Shown here: one piece after another, positions 54,752-64,000 of the stretch
Position numbering within the stretch: the stretch's first letter is position 1
Layout: each line of letters begins with the position of its first letter
Position numbers and translations under genes: made by a program
Assembly: GCF_004310865.1 (NCBI RefSeq)
Contig: NZ_SIXI01000006.1
Coordinates: 1 to 64,000, forward strand
Reading direction: 5' to 3'
DNA from: Aquabacterium lacunae
GTDB lineage: Bacteria; Pseudomonadota; Gammaproteobacteria; Burkholderiales; Burkholderiaceae_C
Length of the DNA stretch: 64,000 nt
Notes under the pieces: generated by a model
What the model saw: only the letters and a program-made list of their open reading frames with translations
Database searches by the model: none
What the model was told of the DNA's origin: nothing

Positions 54752-55836
54752 CACGAACCCGAAGATTCCTTCACGATGACCCATTCTCCACCGGCGCGGA
54801 CCAGGTCAAGGCGCTTGCCCCCGCTGATGTTGAGCCCATCGGCGCGGTAGTCCTGACGGAACCGGGCCACAGCCTTGTTCCCGTCGACCTTGATGTCGAG
54901 GTCGGAGATTTTGACGGTGATGCTGCGCTTGCCGACAATGCGCTCACGACGTTCCTGTTCCCAGGCCTTGCGGCTGCCTTTGTCGCCGTCGAAGTCTTTG
55001 GCGTAGGCGCCCAGGTAGCCGTTCATGTCCTTGGCCGACCAGGCAGAGGCCCAGGCGCGCACGGCCGATTCGATTTCGCGTTCGCGAGCGTCTGCCTTGG
55101 CTTCGACCGGGGCGGGTGTCGGTGCCGGCTTGGGCTGTGCGACCGGGGCAGGTGCGGGTGCCGGAGCAGGCGCAGGAATGGGGGCGGGAGCCACGGGGGC
55201 CGGTGCCGGCACAGGCTTGGGCTGAGCCACCGGCGCCGGCGCGGCAGCCACCGGCGTGGGAGCGGGCGCCGGCGCAGCGGTGGCCACGTTGGTGCCACGG
55301 TCACGCGGGAACAGGTCACGGATCATGGCCAGCTTGGGGGCCACGGCCGAACGGGTGTCGATCTGCAGGGCTTTGGAGTAGGCCTGGCTGGCCAGCTTGG
55401 CGTACACATCGCCCAGGTTCTCATACGCTGTGGCGTAGCTGGGGTTGGTGCGGATCGCCATTTCAAGGGCGTTGCGGGCCTTGTCGTACTGGCCTTGTTG
55501 CGCGTACAGCACCGCCAGGTTGTTGAAGGGCTCGGGCAGCTCCGGGTAGTCTTCGGTGAGCTTCTGGAAGGCGGTGATGGCTTCTGCGGTGCGGTTGGCC
55601 TGCGACAGGCTGATGCCCCGCAGGAAACGCATCATGGGGTCGCGAGGCTTGCCCGCCAGGAACTGGTCGGCCTTCTGCAGGGCCTCGACGTTCTTGCCAG
55701 CCGACAGCAGCTTCTGCACATCGGCCACGTCGTCGGCGACGGCGAGTTGGCTGCTCAGGCCAATCACGGCAATGGCCAGGCAGCGCGCGGCGAGGGCGGA
55801 CAGACGGGCTCCGAAGGGGGGCGCAACAACTCGCAT
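54751..55836 (-). CDS. TPR protein with Pro-Ala linker and NTF2-like domain
   Basis: This 361-residue exported protein has a signal peptide ending near AVA-DD, TPR repeats at about 36-175 (EAITAFQKLTEDYPELPEPF; ARNALEMAIRTNPSYATAY), a Pro/Ala-rich linker of about 70 residues and a C-terminal NTF2-like domain (about 255-361). The linker suggests a spacer through the periplasm or peptidoglycan. As first gene before an L,D-transpeptidase it probably takes part in cell-wall remodelling. The exact function is unknown. Confidence 0.85.
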   Translation of the reverse strand: MRVVAPPFGARLSALAARCLAIAVIGLSSQLAVADDVADVQKLLSAGKNVEALQKADQFLAGKPRDPMMRFLRGISLSQANRTAEAITAFQKLTEDYPELPEPFNNLAVLYAQQGQYDKARNALEMAIRTNPSYATAYENLGDVYAKLASQAYSKALQIDTRSAVAPKLAMIRDLFPRDRGTNVATAAPAPAPTPVAAAPAPVAQPKPVPAPAPVAPAPIPAPAPAPAPAPVAQPKPAPTPAPVEAKADAREREIESAVRAWASAWSAKDMNGYLGAYAKDFDGDKGSRKAWEQERRERIVGKRSITVKISDLDIKVDGNKAVARFRQDYRADGLNISGGKRLDLVRAGGEWVIVKESSGS

Positions 55837-56140
55837 GGGTTCAGAAGGTGAAAGGGTGGGTCGAAACTGCGGGTGAGGATAACAGCGCCAGGGCCGCGAT
55901 CATCTGCCGACTGACCCTGATGCGAGCCAGCCGGCCAATGCCTCCCGGCTATACTCGTCCGATTGTAGCCGAGTGACCACACCCGACAAACGGTCGTTTG
56001 AAGCCCATCGAGGCCGCGCTGCGGTGTCTGCCGTGGTGGGCGCAGCCTGCGTTTCGGGTGGTTGACTCGGCGCCCCTCATCATGCACTTGCGTGCGGTTG
56101 CATTCGGTTGCTTGAGGGGCCTGCACCGAATTGACCGCCC
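55837..56140. other. 304-bp divergent intergenic region between the TPR gene and cysS
   Basis: The region holds the outward promoters for the minus-strand envelope operon and for cysS. A TATACT element at 55950-55955 is a possible -10 for cysS and would give a leader of about 180 nt. GCCCCTCA (56072-56079) and TGAGGGGC (56113-56120) form a long-range stem enclosing ATGCA/TGCAT arms. A short upstream ORF is listed separately. No RNA gene or other ORF is supported. Confidence 0.5.

Positions 56141-56144
<4 letters not shown>
56082..56144 (+). CDS. Possible 20-codon leader ORF overlapping the cysS start
   Basis: An ATG at 56082 opens a 20-codon frame with one cysteine codon at position 10. Its TGA (56142-56144) overlaps the cysS ATG (56141-56143) in an ATGA arrangement. 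It runs through the hairpin arms described for this leader. Neither this ORF nor cysS has an obvious Shine-Dalgarno, so coupling is conceivable. It may equally be a chance ORF. Confidence 0.3.
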
Positions 56145-57528
<1,384 letters not shown>

Positions 57529-57529
<1 letters not shown>

Positions 57530-58221
57530 TGAGCGAGTCGAGCCTGAGACCGCCCGCCGACGCAGGCGAAGTGCAGCCGGTCACGCCCCCGTACTGGGAC
57601 GAGGCCTGCAAGCACCTGGCCAAGCGCGACCGCGTCATGCGCAAGCTGATCGCCGACCATGGGCAGGCGCGGCTGTACAGCCGGGGTGATGCCTTCACCA
57701 CCCTGGCGCGCTCCATCGTCGGTCAGCAGATCTCGGTGAAGGCTGCACAGTCGGTCTGGGAGAAACTGCTGGTGCTGCTGGGGCAGGACCCTTCGCAGGA
57801 GCGCCGGCCGCTGTCGGTCGAGTCCATGCTGGCCCTGGCGCCGGCCACGCTCAAGAGCGCGGGTCTGTCGGCGCGCAAGGTCGACTATCTGCAGGACCTG
57901 GCGCGTCACTTTGCCGACGGCAAGGTGCATGTGGACCAGTGGACCGACATGGGCGACGAGGCCATCATCGAGGAGCTGGTCGACATTCGAGGCATCGGGC
58001 GTTGGACCGCCGAAATGTTCCTGATCTTTCACTTGATGCGCGCCAATGTCCTGCCGCTGGATGATCTGGGCCTGATCAAGGGCATCAGCGTGAACTACTT
58101 CAGCGGCGAGCCGGTCTCGCGTGCCGAGGCCCGTGACATCGCCGAGGCCTGGGCCCCGTACCGCACCGTCGGAACTTGGTATCTTTGGCGCAGCCTCGAC
58201 CCTGTGCCCGTGGAATACTGA
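57529..58221 (+). CDS. DNA-3-methyladenine glycosylase (HhH-GPD, AlkA-like)
   Basis: This 230-residue base-excision glycosylase has the helix-hairpin-helix LVDIRGIGRWTAEMFLIF and the catalytic aspartate in LPLDDLGLIKG. It removes alkylated bases such as 3-methyladenine. It lacks the iron-sulfur cluster cysteines of the Nth/MutY group. It is translationally linked to cysS (TGATG), an arrangement seen in related bacteria. Confidence 0.9.
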
Positions 58222-58323
58222 TCGCGCTGCCGACCGCACTGAACACTGACCAAGGGCTGGTCCACACGGCCAGCCGGAACCCGGCGGGGCCCACCGGCCA
58301 GCGCCACCAACTGGATGAATGCC

Positions 58324-59295
58324 ATGAGCAAACGCCACTTTCTGGAATTCGAACAACCGATCGCCGAACTGGAAACCAAGATCGACGAGCTGCGCTATGT
58401 GCAAAGCGAGTCGGCCGTGGACATCTCCGAAGAGATCGAGCGCCTGAGCAAGAAGAGCACGCAGCTCACCAAGGACATCTACGCCAACCTCAGCCCCTGG
58501 CAGGTCACACAGATTGCCCGTCACCCGCAGCGCCCCTACACGCTCGATTACGTCAACGAGCTGTTCACCGATTTCCAGGAAATGCACGGCGACCGTCACT
58601 TTCAAGATGACCTGTCGATCGTCGGTGGCCTGGCGCGCTTCAATGGGCAGGCCTGCATGGTGGTGGGCCACCAGAAGGGCCGAGACACCAAGGAGCGCGC
58701 CGCCCGCAACTTCGGCATGTCGCGCCCTGAGGGCTACCGCAAAGCCCTGCGCCTGATGCAGACGGCCGAGAAATTCGGTCTGCCCATCTTCACCTTTGTC
58801 GACACCCCCGGCGCCTACCCCGGCATTGGGGCCGAAGAGCGCAATCAGTCCGAGGCCATCGGCAAGAACATCTTCGAGATGGCCCGCCTGGAGGTGCCCA
58901 TCATCACCACCATCATCGGTGAGGGTGGTTCGGGTGGTGCCCTGGCCATCAGCGTGGCCGACCAGGTCCTGATGATGCAGTACTCGGTGTATTCGGTCAT
59001 TTCGCCCGAAGGCTGTGCGTCCATTTTGTGGAAGACCTCGGACAAGGCCAGTGACGCTGCCGAAGCCCTCGGCATCACGGCCCATCGCCTCAAGGCCCTG
59101 GGTCTGGTCGACAAGATCATTTCCGAGCCGGTGGGCGGCGCCCACCGCGACCACAAGCAGGCCTGCGCCAACCTCAAGCGCGGCCTGAACGACGCCATGC
59201 GCCAGTTGAGCGACCTCAAGGTCAAGGACCTGCTGCAGCAGCGCTACGACCGCCTGCAGTCGTATGGCCGATTCAACGACACCACCGAGCACTGA
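58324..59295 (+). CDS. accA: Acetyl-CoA carboxylase carboxyltransferase subunit alpha
   Basis: This 323-residue subunit has the N-terminal helical region ([19 protein letters not shown]), the [21 protein letters not shown] motif and [11 protein letters not shown], the oxyanion site of the carboxyltransferase. With AccD it transfers CO2 from biotin to acetyl-CoA, the first step of fatty acid synthesis. The ATG at 58324 matches related proteins; 58315 would add three residues. Confidence 0.95.
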   Translation: MSKRHFLEFEQPIAELETKIDELRYVQSESAVDISEEIERLSKKSTQLTKDIYANLSPWQVTQIARHPQRPYTLDYVNELFTDFQEMHGDRHFQDDLSIVGGLARFNGQACMVVGHQKGRDTKERAARNFGMSRPEGYRKALRLMQTAEKFGLPIFTFVDTPGAYPGIGAEERNQSEAIGKNIFEMARLEVPIITTIIGEGGSGGALAISVADQVLMMQYSVYSVISPEGCASILWKTSDKASDAAEALGITAHRLKALGLVDKIISEPVGGAHRDHKQACANLKRGLNDAMRQLSDLKVKDLLQQRYDRLQSYGRFNDTTEH

Positions 59296-59296
59296 A

Positions 59297-60688
59297 GTGA
59301 CTGCGCCGCAGCCCGGCCCCGTGCTGGCTGTGGCCTGCAGCGGCGGCCGTGATTCGATGGCGTTGCTGCATCACGCGGTTCGTCGCCTGCGCGAACGCAT
59401 CGCGCCTGCGGATGGCGGCCTGATGCGCCAGGCGCCGCAGGCGCTGTGGGTGCTGCATGTGCACCATGGGCTGATGGCCGAAGCCGATGCGTGGTGGGCC
59501 TTCGTTGAGCGCGAGGTGGCGGCCTGGCAGGCGCAAGGCCTGCCGGTTCACTTCAAGGGTGAGCGCCTGCGAGGCCGCCCGGCCGTGGGTGACAGTGTGG
59601 AAGCCTGGGCGCGTGAGCAACGGTACGCGGCCCTGGCCCGCATGGCGGTCGCCGTGGGTGCACACGTGGTGTGGCTGGCCCAGCACCGCCGCGACCAGGC
59701 CGAAACCGTGCTGCTGCAAGCCTTGCGCGGTGCGGGGGTGGCAGGTCTGGCGGCCATGCCGGCGGCTTTCGATTGGCAGGGCATGCGCTTCGAGCGCCCC
59801 TGGCTTGAACGCAGCCGCGAGGCCATCGACGCCGAGGTTCAGCGCCTCGGCCTGGCCCATGTGGATGACTCCAGCAACGGCGACAAGCGCTTTGCGCGCA
59901 ACCGCGTGCGCCTGGAGGCCTTGCCTGTGCTCAAGGCTGTCAGCCCTTCTGCAGAGGAAGCCTTGTGTGATGTGGCCCAGCAGGCGGCCGACGCGCTGGC
60001 CGTGCAGCAGGCCTGGTACCAGTCTGTCCGCAGGCAGGTGCTGGCCTTGCAGCCAGCCGAAACGGCGCAGGCCGATGCCGACCTGGGTGCAGTGTGCCTT
60101 GAAGCCTGGCGTCGCTTGCCCGGGGCGTCTTTTCAGCGGGTGTTCCTGCGTTTGTGGATGGACGAGGTGTGTGTTGCCCAGGGGTGGCCCGCGGTGGGGC
60201 GTGCGCCCCTGCTGGCCCTGGTCCAAGGGCTGGCGCGCCAAGGCGAGCAGCCCGCGCGCAGCTGGAGCCTGGGGCAGGGCGTGCATGCCCGCGAGTACCG
60301 GGGGCTGTTGAGCCTGACCCGCGACGCGCAGGGCGCAGGCCTGGCCGATGCCTGGCAGCGGCTGCAGGTGCTGCCTGCGCCACTGAACCGCGCCCATGCG
60401 GCAGGCACCGAGGCAGAGCATTCAGCACCCAGCCTGCCTCGTGCGGCGCTGGACGGCGCCCAGTGGCGTTGGCGCGAAGGCGGCGAGCGATTTCGCATGG
60501 GGCCAGGGCGCCCCTCGCGCTGCTTGCGCAAGCAGTTCCAGAGCCAGGGGGTGCCCGCCTGGGCGCGTGAGGCGCCCTTGCTGTGGTCGGCCGACGGGTG
60601 CCTGCTTTTCGTGCCGGGTCTGGGCATCGAGGGCGCGGCGCAAGCACTGCCCGGGGCCGACCGCGTGGCCCTGACCTGGCAAGGCTGA
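59297..60688 (+). CDS. tilS: tRNA(Ile)-lysidine synthase
   Basis: This protein of about 463 residues has the PP-loop SGGRDS near residue 14, the motif HVHHGL, the domain RRDQAETVLLQALRGAGVAGLAAM, and the C-terminal TilS substrate-binding region. It changes C34 of the CAU anticodon of a minor tRNA-Ile to lysidine, an essential step. GTG at 59297, just after the accA stop, is taken as the start; an ATG at 59264 would overlap accA by 32 nt. Confidence 0.9.
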   Translation: MTAPQPGPVLAVACSGGRDSMALLHHAVRRLRERIAPADGGLMRQAPQALWVLHVHHGLMAEADAWWAFVEREVAAWQAQGLPVHFKGERLRGRPAVGDSVEAWAREQRYAALARMAVAVGAHVVWLAQHRRDQAETVLLQALRGAGVAGLAAMPAAFDWQGMRFERPWLERSREAIDAEVQRLGLAHVDDSSNGDKRFARNRVRLEALPVLKAVSPSAEEALCDVAQQAADALAVQQAWYQSVRRQVLALQPAETAQADADLGAVCLEAWRRLPGASFQRVFLRLWMDEVCVAQGWPAVGRAPLLALVQGLARQGEQPARSWSLGQGVHAREYRGLLSLTRDAQGAGLADAWQRLQVLPAPLNRAHAAGTEAEHSAPSLPRAALDGAQWRWREGGERFRMGPGRPSRCLRKQFQSQGVPAWAREAPLLWSADGCLLFVPGLGIEGAAQALPGADRVALTWQG

Positions 60689-60777
60689 GCCTTTGTTCAG
60701 GCCCGCCCCTTGAACAGGCGGCAGGGTTTCATCTGATCACACCAGTGTTCAAGTGGACCGGGGAGCCCCCCGCGGGC

Positions 60778-60783
60778 TAGAAT
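60778..60783 (+). promoter_or_regulatory. Probable -10 element of lysC
   Basis: TAGAAT lies 56 nt before the lysC ATG, in the intergenic stretch after tilS. A matching -35 is not clear. Confidence 0.45.
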
Positions 60784-60839
60784 CGTGGGCTTGTCCGCCC
60801 ACTGGGGTGGAAATACTTCATTTTTCAGCAACGTCTGAC

Positions 60840-62096
60840 ATGGCACTGATTGTTCACAAATACGGCGGCACGTCGATGGGCTCGACCGAGCGCATCCGCA
60901 ACGTGGCCAAGCGCGTGGCCAAGTGGGTGCGGGCGGGTCATCAGATCGTGGTCGTGCCTTCGGCCATGAGTGGTGAAACCAACCGCCTGCTGGGCCTGGC
61001 CAAAGAGCTCTCCGATCGCCCGAGCCCCCGTGAGCTCGACATGATCGCTTCGACCGGCGAGCAGGTTTCGGTGGGGCTGCTGGCCATTGCGCTGCAGGCG
61101 GAAGGCCTGGAGTCGGTCAGCTACGCCGGCTGGCAGGTGCCGATCAAGACCGATTCGTCCTTCACCAAGGCACGCATCGAAAGCATCGACGACACCCGCG
61201 TGCGCGCCGACCTGGCCGCGGGCAAGGTGGTGGTCATCACCGGCTTCCAGGGCGTGGACCCCAACGGCCACATCACCACCCTGGGCCGTGGTGGCTCCGA
61301 CACCTCGGCCGTGGCCGTGGCGGCCGCCATGAAGGCCGACGAGTGCCTGATCTACACCGACGTCGATGGTGTCTACACCACCGACCCGCGCGTGGTGCCC
61401 GAGGCCCGTCGCCTGAACTCCATCAGCTTCGAAGAAATGCTGGAGATGGCATCGCTGGGCTCGAAGGTGCTGCAGATCCGTTCGGTGGAGTTCGCCGGCA
61501 AGTACCGCGTGCCCACCCGCGTGCTGTCCAGCTTCACCCCCTGGGACATCGACCTGGACACCGAAGCCAAGTCGGGCACCCTGATCAGTTTTGAGGAAGA
61601 CGAGAACATGGAACAAGCCGTTGTTTCCGGCATCGCGTTCAGCCGCGAAGAAGCCAAGATCACCGTGGTCGGCGTGCCCGACACCCCTGGCATCGCCTAC
61701 CAGATCCTGGGCAAGGTCGCCGAGGCCAATATCGACGTCGACGTGATCATCCAGAACGTGTCGCACGACGGCAAGACCGACTTCTCGTTCACCGTGCCGC
61801 GCGGTGATTACGCCAAGACCATGGAGCTGCTGCAAGGCAAGGTCCAGCCGGCTCTGGGTGCCCGTGAAATCGTGGGCGACCCCAAGATCTGCAAGGTCTC
61901 GATCGTGGGCATCGGCATGCGCAGTCACGTGGGCATCGCTTCGACCATGTTCAAGACGCTGTCGGACGAAGGCATCAACATCCAGATGATCACCACCAGC
62001 GAAATCAAGACTTCGGTCGTGATCGACGAGAAGTACATGGAGCTGGCCGTGCGCTCGCTGCACAAGGCTTTCGGCCTGGACGAAGCCAAGGCCTGA
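60840..62096 (+). CDS. lysC: Aspartate kinase
   Basis: This 418-residue aspartokinase has the N-terminal kinase motif [36 protein letters not shown] and two C-terminal ACT domains (about 265-418). It phosphorylates aspartate in the pathway to lysine, threonine and methionine. The ACT region has the form of lysine/threonine-inhibited enzymes. An internal in-frame ATG at 61608 follows GAGGA; see findings. Confidence 0.95.
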   Translation: MALIVHKYGGTSMGSTERIRNVAKRVAKWVRAGHQIVVVPSAMSGETNRLLGLAKELSDRPSPRELDMIASTGEQVSVGLLAIALQAEGLESVSYAGWQVPIKTDSSFTKARIESIDDTRVRADLAAGKVVVITGFQGVDPNGHITTLGRGGSDTSAVAVAAAMKADECLIYTDVDGVYTTDPRVVPEARRLNSISFEEMLEMASLGSKVLQIRSVEFAGKYRVPTRVLSSFTPWDIDLDTEAKSGTLISFEEDENMEQAVVSGIAFSREEAKITVVGVPDTPGIAYQILGKVAEANIDVDVIIQNVSHDGKTDFSFTVPRGDYAKTMELLQGKVQPALGAREIVGDPKICKVSIVGIGMRSHVGIASTMFKTLSDEGINIQMITTSEIKTSVVIDEKYMELAVRSLHKAFGLDEAKA

Positions 62097-62155
62097 TCGC
62101 CTGAGCTGACGTTGTTTTTCATGCGTCACTCGCCGGATTGATCAGATTTCTGTTC

Positions 62156-62161
62156 TATACT
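62156..62161 (+). promoter_or_regulatory. Probable -10 element of tRNA-Ser
   Basis: TATACT ends 13 nt before the first base of the tRNA. The upstream TTGATC is only 12 nt away, too close for a normal -35. Confidence 0.5.
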
Positions 62162-62174
62162 GCGAGTCTTCGCC

Positions 62175-62267
62175 GGAAACGTGACCGAGAGGCCGAAGGT
62201 GCTCCCCTGCTAAGGGAGTATGTGGGCAAAACCTGCATCGAGGGTTCGAATCCCTCCGTTTCCGCCA
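62175..62267 (+). tRNA. tRNA-Ser (GCT)
   Basis: This 93-nt class II tRNA has acceptor stem GGAAACG/CGTTTCC, anticodon stem CTCCC/GGGAG with loop CTGCTAA (anticodon GCT), a long variable arm, the T-arm GGTTCGAATCC and an encoded CCA. It reads AGC and AGT. Confidence 0.96.
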
Positions 62268-62276
62268 GAACGATGA

Positions 62277-62305
62277 ACCCCTGTGACCTGTCACAGGGGT
62301 TTTTT
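62277..62305 (+). terminator. Rho-independent terminator of tRNA-Ser
   Basis: ACCCCTGTGAC and GTCACAGGGGT form a perfect 11-bp stem with a CT loop, followed by a run of T, starting 9 nt after the CCA end. Confidence 0.93.
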
Positions 62306-62392
62306 CGTTGGGGCCCGCATCGGGCGATGCAAAGTCCTGCCGGGGCCCTCGCTTGCGTGTCATGTTCATGTCGCAAGCAAGGCCTCAGCCCG

Positions 62393-64000
<1,608 letters not shown>

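Noticed and set aside
55956..56140. T-box riboswitch before cysS
   Set aside because: No T-box sequence and no terminator/antiterminator pair with a T run is visible. T-boxes are essentially absent from betaproteobacteria.

Overview
The window is a GC-rich chromosomal segment from a betaproteobacterium, most likely a member of the Burkholderiales. That placement is an inference from gene content and order: tamA-tamB, clpS-clpA beside icd and a cold-shock gene, a ccoNOQPG cluster with fnr and hemN, a cys cluster built on a single-chain CysI, and the chain cysS - DNA glycosylase - accA - tilS - lysC - tRNA-Ser - pyrG. No insertion sequence, prophage, CRISPR array or plasmid gene is visible. Apart from the giant adhesin at the left edge, nearly everything looks like core genome.

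Layout. Positions 1-6061 hold the 3' part of a giant type I-secreted repeat protein with two von Willebrand A modules and an RTX tail. At 6157-10325 come a cytochrome c4-like protein, a MoxR ATPase, an inverted diguanylate cyclase gene and a CoxE-like VWA protein. At 10325-16659 lies tamA-tamB. At 16675-22081 are a DUF3592 protein, a PEBP protein, modABC for molybdate, a TetR regulator, a membrane protein and a YjfB-like protein. Two tRNA-Asn genes follow. From 33474 down to 22619 a ten-gene minus-strand run covers assimilatory sulfate reduction (TSUP transporter, cysI, DUF934, cysH, cysD, cysN), the siroheme-branch enzyme cobA, a ferredoxin, a ferredoxin-NADP reductase and a TonB-dependent receptor.

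Positions 33576-45697 form a microaerobic respiration block: a DUF192 protein, ccoI, ccoS, ccoN, ccoO, ccoQ, ccoP, ccoG, a short ccoH, a small membrane protein, the oxygen sensor fnr, hemN and a SafE-like membrane protein. Four FNR-type palindromes, each about 30-32 bases before a possible -10 element, sit before ccoI, ccoN, ccoG and hemN. This suggests that the fnr product controls the whole block. The rest is housekeeping: icd, csp, clpS-clpA (45871-50486); a tightly packed minus-strand envelope and folding operon (TPR-NTF2 protein, L,D-transpeptidase, ppiA, ppiB, lpxH, mtfA; 55836-50506); and cysS, a DNA glycosylase, accA, tilS, lysC, tRNA-Ser(GCT) and a 3'-truncated pyrG.

I found no clearly new multi-gene system. 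The most interesting signals are regulatory: the FNR-type promoter plus a CsoR-like palindrome before the cupric reductase gene ccoG; a 20-codon upstream ORF whose stop overlaps the cysS start; a terminator-like hairpin directly before pyrG; possible leaderless clpS and hemN transcripts; and near-identical 0.97-kb DNA repeats in the adhesin gene. Promoter and operator calls were made by eye and are tentative.
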